64,000 nucleotides of DNA, taken from positions 1-64,000 of the forward strand of contig NZ_BAAAFG010000016.1 of assembly GCF_039523415.1 (NCBI RefSeq). Direction: 5' to 3'. The translations under genes were made by a program, and so were the position numbers. This document shows, one piece after another, positions 24,247-33,708 of this stretch. This DNA comes from Gangjinia marincola (GTDB lineage Bacteria > Bacteroidota > Bacteroidia > Flavobacteriales > Flavobacteriaceae). Position 1 is the first letter of the stretch. Every line of letters begins with the position of its first letter. The notes beneath the pieces were generated by a model that was not told where the DNA came from, did not search any database, and saw nothing but the letters and a program-made list of their open reading frames with translations.

Positions 24247-25599
24247 ATGAGTCAAGAATTATTTCATGAATTTGACCCGGTTTCTGCCAAGCAGTGGAAA
24301 CAAAAAATACAGGCAGACCTCAAAGGAGCTTCGTACGAAGAAGTAATCACGCCTACGGCGGAAGGAATTGACATCAAACCTTTTTATCATAAAGATACAG
24401 ATGGGGTTACCCACCAGATTAAAAGTCCGACGAATTGGTTGATTTCTGAAGAAATATCTGCGCAGGCTCTCGCCGAAAAAGATACAGATCCATCGGCGAA
24501 GGGAACTGAGCATTATACCCTAAGGTTCACCGAAGATTGTGCTGAAATAACTAGACTTCTAAAAAAACTCCCGGAAGATTTTCCGGTACACATCACCGTC
24601 AAAACTGATCCAAAAAATCTCCATGAAGCGCTGAAAAATAACCTACATCAACATCTAAGCATTAGTTTTGATCCTATAGCTCAACTTGCCTATAGCGGGA
24701 ACTGGTTTAACAATCAAGCAGAAGATTTTAATGCTTTAGTTGAACATTTGCAGCACGATTACGCCACGCTAGAAGTTGATTTTCGTGGGTATCATGAGGC
24801 TGGGGCAACCATTACCCAACAATTAGCCTATTTATTGGCTCACACCAATGAATATTTTAATGTATTTGAGCAACATAAGAAAGAATTCAAATCGCTCAAG
24901 CTAGTGGTTAAAACAGCTATCGGTGGTAATTACTTTTTTGAAATAGCAAAGCACAAAGCAATTCGTTTATTACTTAACACCCTTTCAAAAGAATACGGTA
25001 TTGCGCTAAGCCTTAACATCATCGCCGCACCGGGCAAACGCAATAAAACATTATACGACTACAACACCAATATGCTGCGTACCACCACAGAGTGCATGAG
25101 CGCCGTTTTAGGGGGTGCAGATGTTTTATGTAACAGACCTTATGATAATATGTATCATGAACCCAATGAATTTGGAGACCGTATTGCCCGCAATCAATTG
25201 CTTATTCTAAAACATGAGAGCTATTTTAACGCAGTCGAAAATCCGGCAGATGGAGCATATTACATAGAAACACTCACACACCAACTTTCAGAAAATGCAT
25301 TAGACATTTTTAAGCAGATCGAACAAGGTGGTGGTTTCTTAAAACAGTTGGCAGAAGGTGTCATCCAGCGAAAAATTAAGGAACAGGCAAGTAAAGAACA
25401 AAAAGCGTTTGACCAGCAGGAAAAAGTGCTGGTGGGAACCAATAAATTTGAGAACAAAGAAGATCAAATGCATCAGAAAATAGAAAAGCATCCCTTTTTG
25501 ACCTCAAAATCAAGAAAAACTTTAATTGAACCCATCATTCAACGTCGCTTAGCCGAAAAACTCGAACAGGAGCGATTAAATGCTGAGACTTCAGCCTAG
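24247..25599 (+). CDS. mutA: Methylmalonyl-CoA mutase small (beta) subunit
   Basis: The protein has 450 aa covering the TIM-barrel-like part of the small subunit (DPVSAKQWKQKIQADLKG, then HEAGATITQQLAYLLAH, then CMSAVLGGADVLCNRPYDNM). The C-terminal cobalamin-like domain of longer small subunits is absent, as is usual in Bacteroidota. The small subunit is structural and does not bind B12. It lies next to the large subunit gene, 15 bases apart, so the two assemble as a heterodimer in the propionate/succinate route. Confidence 0.92.
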   Translation: MSQELFHEFDPVSAKQWKQKIQADLKGASYEEVITPTAEGIDIKPFYHKDTDGVTHQIKSPTNWLISEEISAQALAEKDTDPSAKGTEHYTLRFTEDCAEITRLLKKLPEDFPVHITVKTDPKNLHEALKNNLHQHLSISFDPIAQLAYSGNWFNNQAEDFNALVEHLQHDYATLEVDFRGYHEAGATITQQLAYLLAHTNEYFNVFEQHKKEFKSLKLVVKTAIGGNYFFEIAKHKAIRLLLNTLSKEYGIALSLNIIAAPGKRNKTLYDYNTNMLRTTTECMSAVLGGADVLCNRPYDNMYHEPNEFGDRIARNQLLILKHESYFNAVENPADGAYYIETLTHQLSENALDIFKQIEQGGGFLKQLAEGVIQRKIKEQASKEQKAFDQQEKVLVGTNKFENKEDQMHQKIEKHPFLTSKSRKTLIEPIIQRRLAEKLEQERLNAETSA

Positions 25600-25614
25600 C
25601 TCATAGTCAATCAT

Positions 25615-27801
25615 ATGCGAAAAGATATTCAACATATTCAGCTAACAGATCAACCTAAAGAAGAAGCTTCGGCGCTTTCCGAAAAGGAGATTTTTCTCAC
25701 TGCAGAGGATATTCCGGTGAAACCGTACTATTCACAAGAAGATATGGCAGATCTGGAGCACCTCAACTTTGCCGCGGGAATAGCCCCAAATCTTAGAGGG
25801 CCCTACTCCACCATGTATGTGCGCAGACCCTGGACGATTAGACAATATGCAGGATTTTCAACAGCCGAAGAAAGTAACGCCTTCTACCGCAGAAACCTTG
25901 CCGCAGGACAAAAAGGCTTATCGGTTGCTTTTGATTTAGCCACACATCGTGGTTATGACAGTGATCATGAACGTGTGGTGGGTGATGTGGGGAAAGCCGG
26001 GGTAGCGATTGATACGGTAGAGGATATGAAACTGCTGTTTGATCAGATTCCGCTGGATAAGATGTCGGTTTCAATGACGATGAATGGCGCAGTGCTTCCC
26101 ATCATGGCATTTTACATCGTAGCAGCACAAGAACAAGGAGTAAACATAAGTGCATTAAGTGGCACCATTCAAAACGATATTTTAAAGGAGTTTATGGTGC
26201 GAAATACATACATCTACCCTCCTACTCCGTCAATGAAGATCATTGCAGATATCTTTGAATATACGTCTAAGAACATGCCTAAGTTTAATAGCATAAGTAT
26301 TTCAGGATATCATATGCAAGAGGCGGGTGCTACCTGCGATATTGAGCTGGCATACACCTTAGCCGATGGATTGGAATATATTAGAAAAGGTTTAGATACC
26401 GGGATGGATATTGATGATTTTGCGCCCCGACTTTCTTTCTTTTGGGCGATAGGCATGAATCATTTTATGGAAATCGCTAAAATGCGGGCCGCTAGAATGC
26501 TTTGGGCAAAACTGGTCAAACAGTTCAATCCAAAAAATCCAAAATCTCTGGCACTGCGGACACATTGCCAAACCAGTGGTTGGAGCCTTACAGAACAAGA
26601 CCCGTTTAATAACGTGGCGCGTACCTGTATTGAAGCTACTGCAGCGGCCTTTGGTGGTACGCAGAGTTTGCACACCAATGCCCTAGATGAAGCTATTGCC
26701 TTACCCACAGATTTTTCGGCACGTATCGCAAGAAATACTCAGCTGTATTTGCAGCATGAAACCATGATTACTAAAACGGTAGATCCGTGGGCAGGAAGTT
26801 ACTATGTGGAGAAACTTACACATGATATCGCTGAGAAAGCCTGGAAATTGATTGAAGAGGTTGAAGAATTAGGTGGAATGACCAAAGCCATTGAAGCAGG
26901 AATCCCTAAATTAAGAATAGAAGAAGCAGCTACCCGTAAACAAGCGCGTATCGATAGCAGCCAAGATATTATTGTAGGGGTAAACAAATACCGCCTTGAA
27001 AAAGAAGATCCCATCGTCACGCTTGAGGTGGATAACGATACCGTTAGAAAACAACAAATCGATCGTCTGGAGCGCACAAAAAGAGAGCGAGACAATGTCG
27101 CTGTTGAGAAAGCCCTTAGTGCTTTAACCAATGCGGCGAGGGAGAAGATGGATGAAAAAACGAGTTCAGGAGGAAAAGATTCCCGCATTCGCGGGAATGA
27201 CGATGACAATTTACTGATGTTAGCAGTAAATGCAGCGAAAGAAAGAGCTACCTTAGGGGAGATAAGCGATGCGCTTGAAGAAGCCTTTGGTCGATATAAA
27301 GCACAAATTAAATCCTTTAGTGGCGTGTATAGCAAAGAAATTAAAAATGACAGCTCCTTTAAAAAAGCGCAAGAGTTAGCGGACTATTTTGCTGAAAAAG
27401 AAGGCCGTAGACCCAGAATTATGGTAGCTAAAATGGGGCAAGACGGGCATGATCGTGGTGCCAAAGTAGTTGCTACCAGTTATGCAGATGTAGGCTTTGA
27501 CGTAGATATTGGTCCGTTGTTCCAAACTCCCCAAGAAGCAGCTAAACAAGCCGTAGAAAATGACGTGCATATTTTAGGGGTCTCTTCTCTTGCAGGCGGT
27601 CATAAAACTTTAGTTCCTCACGTAATCGAAGCATTAAAAAAACACGACCGCGAAGATATTATGGTCATTGTTGGAGGGGTTATTCCTGCACAAGATTACC
27701 AACATCTGTTTGATGCAGGCGCAGTAGCCGTCTTTGGACCCGGTACCAAAATAAGTGAAGCAGCGATTCAATTGTTGGAGATTTTGATTGATGAGGAGTG
27801 A
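25615..27801 (+). CDS. mutB: Methylmalonyl-CoA mutase large (alpha) subunit
   Basis: The protein has 728 aa. The substrate-binding barrel (residues about 60-480) includes RGPYSTMYVRRPWTIRQYAG and HMQEAGATCD. The C-terminal B12 domain (about 595-728) has DGHDRG at about 610-615, whose His ligates cobalt, and the GVSSLAGGHKTLVP and GGVIP loops. Between them, at about residues 512-532, an insert encodes DSRIRGNDDD from a palindromic DNA repeat. It converts methylmalonyl-CoA and succinyl-CoA into each other. The insert lies in a linker and probably does not harm activity. Confidence 0.95.
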   Translation: MRKDIQHIQLTDQPKEEASALSEKEIFLTAEDIPVKPYYSQEDMADLEHLNFAAGIAPNLRGPYSTMYVRRPWTIRQYAGFSTAEESNAFYRRNLAAGQKGLSVAFDLATHRGYDSDHERVVGDVGKAGVAIDTVEDMKLLFDQIPLDKMSVSMTMNGAVLPIMAFYIVAAQEQGVNISALSGTIQNDILKEFMVRNTYIYPPTPSMKIIADIFEYTSKNMPKFNSISISGYHMQEAGATCDIELAYTLADGLEYIRKGLDTGMDIDDFAPRLSFFWAIGMNHFMEIAKMRAARMLWAKLVKQFNPKNPKSLALRTHCQTSGWSLTEQDPFNNVARTCIEATAAAFGGTQSLHTNALDEAIALPTDFSARIARNTQLYLQHETMITKTVDPWAGSYYVEKLTHDIAEKAWKLIEEVEELGGMTKAIEAGIPKLRIEEAATRKQARIDSSQDIIVGVNKYRLEKEDPIVTLEVDNDTVRKQQIDRLERTKRERDNVAVEKALSALTNAAREKMDEKTSSGGKDSRIRGNDDDNLLMLAVNAAKERATLGEISDALEEAFGRYKAQIKSFSGVYSKEIKNDSSFKKAQELADYFAEKEGRRPRIMVAKMGQDGHDRGAKVVATSYADVGFDVDIGPLFQTPQEAAKQAVENDVHILGVSSLAGGHKTLVPHVIEALKKHDREDIMVIVGGVIPAQDYQHLFDAGAVAVFGPGTKISEAAIQLLEILIDEE
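27179..27198. repeat. Palindromic repeat inside the mutase gene
   Basis: ATTCCCGC (27179-27186) pairs with GCGGGAAT (27191-27198) around a four-base loop and is followed by GAC. It resembles the widespread dispersed repeats with a GTCATTCCCGC core. It is read in frame as IRGND-type peptide inside the linker of the large subunit. Confidence 0.75.
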
Positions 27802-28015
27802 GGTGAGTTTATGAGTTCGTGAGTTCGTGATTCAATAAATAGTATCCTGCCAGGTCTTCAAAACCTTGTAGGTATCAATAGTTTTCCAAATTCTGGTATA
27901 GAATCTTTTTGTCTAAACAACAAAGTCAAACTTGCATTCTTAAGATTAGGCTCAAAGAGACCTACTTTTAATATAATTGATAAAACACTATATTACCTAA
28001 CAAATACAACCATAC
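27802..28015. repeat. Intergenic stretch with simple repeat and dispersed palindrome
   Basis: TGAGTT-type tandem bases follow the mutase stop. At 27851-27873 lies a copy of a palindromic element (AGGTCTTCAAAACCTTGTAGG) also found at 47128-47154. No ORF is supported. Confidence 0.55.
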
Positions 28016-28894
28016 ATGAAATACACTGATAAAATGCTGCGCGATGATGCACTTAAAGGAAAAACTATTGTGGTCACCGGCGGCGGGAGCGGCTTAGGTA
28101 AAGCCATGACGCGTTATTTTCTGGAATTGGGCGCAGACGTGGCCATCTCTTCCAGAAATCTGGATAAACTTAAAAACACCGCAAAAGAATTAAGTGATGA
28201 GACGGGCAGTGCCTGTTTCCCGGTGCAATGTGACGTGCGTCATATCGATCAGGTTGATGCGATGCGAGAGGCTGTGATGAAAGAATTTGGAACAGTCGAT
28301 GGTCTTGTAAATAATGCTGCGGGAAACTTTATCTCTCCCACAGAGAGACTATCAGCCAATGCCTTCGACGTGATTATTGATATCGTTCTTAAAGGAACAA
28401 AAAATTGTACCTTATCTTTTGGAAAGCATTGGATCGATCAAGGTGAAAAAAACAAAACCGTACTCAATGTGGTAACAACCTACGCCTGGACAGGTTCAGC
28501 TTTTGTGGTACCAAGTGCTACCGCCAAGGCCGGCGTATTAGCGATGACACGATCTTTAGCGGTAGAATGGGCAAAATACGGGATGCGTTTTAATGCCGTT
28601 GCTCCGGGACCTTTTCCTACCAAAGGAGCTTGGGATAGATTGCTTCCGGGTGACTTGAAAGACAAATTTGATCTGGCAAAAAAAGTACCCCTTAAACGTG
28701 TGGGCGAGCATCAGGAATTGGCAAACCTATGCGCCTATTTGATGAGCGATTTTTCGGCTTACGTGAATGGAGAAGTAATTACCATTGATGGTGGAGAATG
28801 GCTACAGGGAGCAGGACAGTTCAACCTTTTGGAAGCTATTCCGCAGGAAATGTGGGATCAATTGGAGGCCATGATACGTTTTCAAAAAAAGTAA
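28016..28894 (+). CDS. SDR, 2,4-dienoyl-CoA reductase-like
   Basis: The protein has 292 aa. The cofactor site is TGGGSGLGKAMTRY near 20-34, and NNAAGNFISPTERLS near 95-110 is the DECR-type NAAGNF motif. The usual Tyr-x-x-x-Lys is replaced by SATAKAGVLAMTRSLAVEWA, as in NADPH-dependent 2,4-dienoyl-CoA reductases that lack the SDR tyrosine. The C-terminus has EVITIDGGEWLQGAGQF. It probably reduces dienoyl-CoA in unsaturated fatty-acid oxidation. It stands alone on the forward strand with its own leader. Confidence 0.88.
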   Translation: MKYTDKMLRDDALKGKTIVVTGGGSGLGKAMTRYFLELGADVAISSRNLDKLKNTAKELSDETGSACFPVQCDVRHIDQVDAMREAVMKEFGTVDGLVNNAAGNFISPTERLSANAFDVIIDIVLKGTKNCTLSFGKHWIDQGEKNKTVLNVVTTYAWTGSAFVVPSATAKAGVLAMTRSLAVEWAKYGMRFNAVAPGPFPTKGAWDRLLPGDLKDKFDLAKKVPLKRVGEHQELANLCAYLMSDFSAYVNGEVITIDGGEWLQGAGQFNLLEAIPQEMWDQLEAMIRFQKK

Positions 28895-29019
28895 CAGTAA
28901 AAGGAAATTTTAATTTTCTTAAAATATAAGATCATATAATTCTCATTTACCCTGTTAACAACTCCGGTTTTAGGTTGATCAATTATGTTGTATTTTTACA
29001 CCGAATACGAATAGGAATT

Positions 29020-29796
29020 ATGGGGAAGATTATCGCTATAGCGAATCAAAAAGGCGGAGTAGGTAAAACTACGACTTCAGTCAATTTGGCCGCCTCTTTA
29101 GGCGTGCTTGAAAAAAAAGTCTTGCTTATTGATGCAGATCCACAGGCAAATGCCTCCAGTGGTTTAGGTATTGATATTGAAGAGATTAAAAGTGGGACCT
29201 ACCAATTGCTGGAACATACAGCTTCGGCAAAAAAGGTCATCATCCCAACAGATTCTCCTAATTTAGATATCATTCCTGCCCATATCGATTTGGTTGCGAT
29301 AGAAATTGAATTAGTCGATAAAGATGAGCGGGAATATATGCTTAAAAAGGCCCTTGCTCCTATTAAAAATGACTACGATTTCATTCTGATAGATTGTGCA
29401 CCTTCTTTAGGTCTTTTGACACTCAATGCACTAACTGCGGCAGATGCGGTAATGATTCCCATCCAATGTGAGTATTTTGCGCTTGAAGGATTAGGCAAAT
29501 TACTTAATACGGTAAAAAGCGTACAAAAAATCCATAATCCCAATCTGGATATTGAAGGTCTGCTGCTCACCATGTACGATTCCAGACTACGACTTTCTAA
29601 TCAGGTGGTAGAGGAGGTTCAAAAGCACTTTGATCAAATGGTGTTTAAAACAATTATTCAACGTAATGTGCGTTTAAGTGAAGCCCCTAGTTATGGAGAA
29701 AGCATTATAAATTACGACGCAGGTAGTAAAGGTGCTTCAAATTACTTAAGTTTGGCTAGAGAAATCATTGCAAAGAATGAAGCTTTGGTGCAGTAA
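29020..29796 (+). CDS. parA: ParA-family chromosome partition ATPase (Soj)
   Basis: The ATG at 29020 gives 258 aa; an upstream in-frame start would add 15 residues with no homology. The deviant Walker A motif KGGVGKTTTSVNLA lies near the start, then LLIDADPQANASSG, DFILIDCAPSLGLLTLNAL and the end RNVRLSEAPSYGESIINYD. It works with ParB on parS sites to separate new origins. The parB gene follows 58 bases downstream. No parS site was recognised in the window. Confidence 0.94.
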   Translation: MGKIIAIANQKGGVGKTTTSVNLAASLGVLEKKVLLIDADPQANASSGLGIDIEEIKSGTYQLLEHTASAKKVIIPTDSPNLDIIPAHIDLVAIEIELVDKDEREYMLKKALAPIKNDYDFILIDCAPSLGLLTLNALTAADAVMIPIQCEYFALEGLGKLLNTVKSVQKIHNPNLDIEGLLLTMYDSRLRLSNQVVEEVQKHFDQMVFKTIIQRNVRLSEAPSYGESIINYDAGSKGASNYLSLAREIIAKNEALVQ

Positions 29797-29854
29797 TGCC
29801 AACCTTAGTATTGTTTTCTTCTGAATAAAAATTACCGATCACCACGCAAGACAC

Positions 29855-30760
29855 ATGGCAAAAGCGACAAAAAAACAAGCCTTAGGACGCGGACTTTCAG
29901 CTTTACTGAAAGACCCCGAAAACGATATCACCACAGCACAAGACAAAAATGCAGATAAGGTCGTTGGCAATATAGTAGAACTAGAGCTTGATTCTATAGA
30001 GGTAAATCCCTTTCAGCCCAGAACCAGTTTCAATGAAGAGGCACTTCAAGAATTGGCAACTTCTATCAAAGAACTGGGAGTAATCCAGCCCATTACCGTA
30101 AGAAAGCTAGGCTTTAACTCCTATCAATTGGTTTCTGGAGAGCGAAGGTATAGAGCATCTAAATTGATTAGTCTTGACCGCATTCCTGCCTATATCAGAA
30201 TTGCAAATGACCAGGAATCGCTGGAGATGGCCCTGGTTGAAAATATTCAACGCCAGGATCTTGATCCTATTGAAATTTCTTTATCCTACCAACGCCTTAT
30301 TGACGAGATTAACTTAACCCAGGAACAATTAAGTGATCGTGTGGGTAAAAAACGCTCTACCATCTCAAATTATTTGCGTCTGTTAAAATTAGACCCCATT
30401 ATTCAAACCGGGATGAGAGACGGTTTTATCAGTATGGGGCATGGAAGAACTTTGATCACCATTGAAGACCCTGCTAAACAAATTGAGGCGTATGAGGAGG
30501 TGATCGAAAAATCTTTAAGCGTTAGAGATACTGAAGCTCTAGTGCGCAACATGACCACCTCTAAAAAGTCTTCTTCATCTACTGCAAACGATAGAGAGTC
30601 TCTACCCGATTATATCATAGAAAATATTGACCTCTTCAAGTCGCATTTTGGTGCAAAAGTAGATATCAAATCATTTAGCGATGGGAGAGGGAAAATTACC
30701 ATTCCGTTTTCTTCTGAAGAAGATTTTAAACGCATTAAAAAAATGATAGACGGTGCCTAA
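29855..30760 (+). CDS. parB: ParB-family chromosome partition protein (Spo0J)
   Basis: The protein has 301 aa. The N-terminus KKQALGRGLSALL is the ParA-contacting motif. The ParB/sulfiredoxin core follows (NPFQPRTSFNEEALQELA, LVSGERRYRASKL, EMALVENIQRQDLDPIE), then the helix-turn-helix (TQEQLSDRVGKKRSTISNYLRLL) and a C-terminal dimer domain. It binds parS and CTP. It overlaps the next gene by eight bases. Confidence 0.94.
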   Translation: MAKATKKQALGRGLSALLKDPENDITTAQDKNADKVVGNIVELELDSIEVNPFQPRTSFNEEALQELATSIKELGVIQPITVRKLGFNSYQLVSGERRYRASKLISLDRIPAYIRIANDQESLEMALVENIQRQDLDPIEISLSYQRLIDEINLTQEQLSDRVGKKRSTISNYLRLLKLDPIIQTGMRDGFISMGHGRTLITIEDPAKQIEAYEEVIEKSLSVRDTEALVRNMTTSKKSSSSTANDRESLPDYIIENIDLFKSHFGAKVDIKSFSDGRGKITIPFSSEEDFKRIKKMIDGA

Positions 30761-31349
30761 TTTTCGGTATATTCTTCTCTTTACAATTTTTATGTGTTCT
30801 GTTTCAGGGATTATCGCTCAACAGGATAGTCTTCAGGTAAAAAATGAGGATAGTATTCGTCTACTCAAAAAACAGCTCAGAAAAGCGAAACGTGTTAAAG
30901 CTTACGATCCATTAGCTCCAGCGAAGGCCGCATTTTATTCTGCGGTTGTTCCGGGTCTGGGGCAAGCCTATAACGGTCGTTATTGGAAAATTCCGCTAGT
31001 ATATGGCGCGCTGGTAACTACTTTTGTGGTGAGAGATTTTTACGATGGAGAATACAATCGTTTTAGAGATGCCTACCGCAGAAGGTTGAACGGTTTTGAT
31101 GACGACGAATTCGCCGATATTCTAACAGATGACAACCTGATCGATTTACAACAGAACACCCAGCGAACGCGAGATGTCTGGACATTGTTAACTGTTGCAG
31201 CATATATTTTAAATATTGTAGATGCTAATGTAGATGCCCATTTACAACAATTTAATGTCAGCGATCAACTCACCATCAATCCCGATTTAAGGTATGATCA
31301 GTTCACAGGACTAGGTACGTATGGTATAGCACTACAATATAATTTTTAA
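30753..31349 (+). CDS. DUF5683-like membrane protein
   Basis: The protein has 198 aa from a GTG at 30753 inside the end of parB. It has a signal sequence ending near residue 23 (GIIAQ), then AKAAFYSAVVPGLGQAYNGRYWKIPLVYGALVTTFV and a later hydrophobic helix VWTLLTVAAYILNIVDANVDAHL. These are the marks of the DUF5683 family common in Bacteroidota between parB and dapB. The function is unknown; the position in this conserved cluster suggests an envelope role. Confidence 0.85.
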   Translation: MPNFRYILLFTIFMCSVSGIIAQQDSLQVKNEDSIRLLKKQLRKAKRVKAYDPLAPAKAAFYSAVVPGLGQAYNGRYWKIPLVYGALVTTFVVRDFYDGEYNRFRDAYRRRLNGFDDDEFADILTDDNLIDLQQNTQRTRDVWTLLTVAAYILNIVDANVDAHLQQFNVSDQLTINPDLRYDQFTGLGTYGIALQYNF

Positions 31350-31351
31350 GC

Positions 31352-32053
31352 ATGAATATCGCCTTACTTGGATACGGTAGAATGGGAAAAACAATTGAAC
31401 GGCTGGCAATAGATCGTGGTCACCACATTGTTTTAAAAGCATCCTCCCCGATTGTCGTAAAAGATTTAGAGCAAGCAGATATCGCCATTGAGTTTAGTCT
31501 ACCTGGTGCTGCATTCCAAAATATAACACGCTGTTTCGAAGCCAACACTCCAGTAGTTAGCGGCACTACAGGTTGGTTGGAGAACTATGACCAAGCTATA
31601 GCCATATGCAAGCAATATGACGCTGCATTTATCTACGCTTCTAATTTTAGTTTGGGTGTAAATCTTTTCTTTGAACTCAATAAACAGCTAGCTAAGTTGA
31701 TGCAACGGTTTAAAGAATATAGCCTGGAGATGGAAGAAATTCATCATACCAAAAAATTGGATGCTCCCAGCGGTACTGCCATTAGTTTAGCAGAACAGGT
31801 GATTGAAATATCCAACCATACAGATTGGGAATTAAATGAATTTGGAGATACTACTAAAATACCCATCATCGCAAAGCGAATTGAAGATGTTCCCGGGACA
31901 CATCGTTTAACCTATAGCTCAACAGTTGATGAGATACAGATTGAACACAAAGCCCTGAACAGAGATGGATTTGCCTTAGGAGCAGTCATCGCAGCAGAAT
32001 GGCTGCAACATAAAAAAGGAGTCTATAGCATGAAAGATGTGCTTGGACTCTAA
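31352..32053 (+). CDS. dapB: 4-hydroxy-tetrahydrodipicolinate reductase
   Basis: The protein has 233 aa. It has the dinucleotide-binding start GYGRMGKTIER, the mid-domain motif EEIHHTKKLDAPSGTA with the substrate-binding His-His and Lys, and VSGTTGW. It reduces the dihydrodipicolinate precursor in lysine and meso-diaminopimelate synthesis. It is slightly shorter than the E. coli enzyme (273 aa), as is usual in Bacteroidota. It follows the DUF5683 gene by two bases. Confidence 0.93.
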   Translation: MNIALLGYGRMGKTIERLAIDRGHHIVLKASSPIVVKDLEQADIAIEFSLPGAAFQNITRCFEANTPVVSGTTGWLENYDQAIAICKQYDAAFIYASNFSLGVNLFFELNKQLAKLMQRFKEYSLEMEEIHHTKKLDAPSGTAISLAEQVIEISNHTDWELNEFGDTTKIPIIAKRIEDVPGTHRLTYSSTVDEIQIEHKALNRDGFALGAVIAAEWLQHKKGVYSMKDVLGL

Positions 32054-32116
32054 AAATAAATTACTTCTTTTGCGTAACCTTATGGGCGAGAAGAAGACTA
32101 GTATAAAAAGACAATT

Positions 32117-33703
32117 ATGACAATTACCGAGTGGATTATATTTTTCCTTTTAGTGCAAGTAATTCATTTTGCTGCAACCTGGAAATTATATCAAAAGGCA
32201 GGTAGACAAGCCTGGGAAGCTGCCGTTCCCTTCTATAATGCTGTTGTTTTAATGAAGATCATTAATCGCCCGGTGTGGTGGGTAATTCTTCTCTTTATAC
32301 CAATTGTAAACCTTATCATGTTTATGGTGGTGTGGGTAGAAACTATTCGCAGCTTTGGGCGCAATTCACGGCTAGACACCATCCTGGTTATTGTAACGCT
32401 GGGATTCTATATCTTTTATGTGAATTATGTATTGGATGTAACCTACATTAAAGACAGAAGTCTAAAACCAAGATCGGGAGTAGGAGAATGGGTAAGCTCT
32501 ATTTTATTTGCGATCATCGCTGCCACCCTGGTTCATACGTATGTGATGCGACCTTTCACTATTCCAACTTCGTCTCTAGAAAAAACATTGTTGGTAGGTG
32601 ATTTCTTATTTGTAAGTAAGTTTCACTACGGCGCACGTTTACCCATGACAGCCATTGCGGCACCCATGGTTCATGATACTATCCCAATTTTAAAAACAAA
32701 GTCCTACGTAAAATGGCCGCAAGTACCTTACTTTAGATTTCCAGGATTTACAGATATTCGACAAAATGATATTGTTGTTTTCAACTGGCCTGTAGATACC
32801 GTAAATCGTTTTTATGGTTTAGATGACGGGAAGTATTACGATAAGCCAATTGATAAAAAATCTAATTATGTAAAACGTGCTGTTGGTCTCCCTGGAGATT
32901 CCCTGGAAATTATTGGTGGGAAAATTTTTATCAATGGTGACTCACTACAATTACCAGATCGGGCAAAACCTCAATATTCATATATCGTACAGGGAAAAGG
33001 TCAAGGCTTTGATCTGAATGACCTAATCCAACGTTATACTATTACCGATCCCATCATGTGGTATAATAAAGAACAGCGCCAGTATCAATTTCAGGCATTG
33101 TCTGAAGATATTATCGCTAAATTTAAATATCACCCCAATGTAGAATGGATTAAGCGCATTGAAGCTCCTAAAGGAAAACGTAACATTGGTCTTTTTCCTA
33201 AAAAAGGCACACAAAAATGGAACCTGGATCACTACGGTCCTATTTACATTCCACAAAAAGGAAAAACAGTCAAAATCGATACGTCTACCATTCCTCTATA
33301 TGCCCACATTATTGAATACTATGATGGTAAAGAAATGGGTACACCTCAAGAAATTACAATCCAAGGTGACCAGGTACTTATGAATGGTCAACCTATTACA
33401 CAATACACCTTTAAACAGGATTATTACTGGATGATGGGAGATAACAGGCACAACAGTGCAGATAGTCGTGAATATGGCTACGTTCCCTATAATCATGTGG
33501 TAGGGAAACCTGTATTTATCTGGATGTCCTGGGATAGCAATGCCTCTAAGCTGGTAGATAAGATACGTTGGGAACGTCTCTTTACGACGGTGAGCGGTAG
33601 CGGCGAACCGGTTTCATACCTCTATTATTTCCTTATCGCTCTGGTTATTTATATTGGCTACAGCTCTTTTAGAAAGCGGAAAAAGAAAACTGCTGAAGAA
33701 TAA
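32117..33703 (+). CDS. lepB: Signal peptidase I, long Bacteroidota type
   Basis: The protein has 528 aa, much longer than E. coli LepB (324). The N-terminal ~110 residues form three or four membrane segments (DUF5684-like). The catalytic domain begins at IPTSSLEKTL, where Ser153 is the nucleophile; the usual Met after it is Leu154. Lys253 in NYVKRAVGLPGD is the general base. YYWMMGDNRHNSADSREYGYV forms the conserved C-terminal box, followed by a final membrane segment. It cuts signal peptides at the inner membrane. Confidence 0.93.
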   Translation: MTITEWIIFFLLVQVIHFAATWKLYQKAGRQAWEAAVPFYNAVVLMKIINRPVWWVILLFIPIVNLIMFMVVWVETIRSFGRNSRLDTILVIVTLGFYIFYVNYVLDVTYIKDRSLKPRSGVGEWVSSILFAIIAATLVHTYVMRPFTIPTSSLEKTLLVGDFLFVSKFHYGARLPMTAIAAPMVHDTIPILKTKSYVKWPQVPYFRFPGFTDIRQNDIVVFNWPVDTVNRFYGLDDGKYYDKPIDKKSNYVKRAVGLPGDSLEIIGGKIFINGDSLQLPDRAKPQYSYIVQGKGQGFDLNDLIQRYTITDPIMWYNKEQRQYQFQALSEDIIAKFKYHPNVEWIKRIEAPKGKRNIGLFPKKGTQKWNLDHYGPIYIPQKGKTVKIDTSTIPLYAHIIEYYDGKEMGTPQEITIQGDQVLMNGQPITQYTFKQDYYWMMGDNRHNSADSREYGYVPYNHVVGKPVFIWMSWDSNASKLVDKIRWERLFTTVSGSGEPVSYLYYFLIALVIYIGYSSFRKRKKKTAEE

Positions 33704-33708
33704 GGGTT

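Noticed and set aside
26802..27335. A 177-aa reverse-strand ORF inside the mutase gene
   Set aside because: It is antisense to a well-conserved enzyme and contains the repeat-derived SSFPRMRESF-type peptide; it is a shadow.
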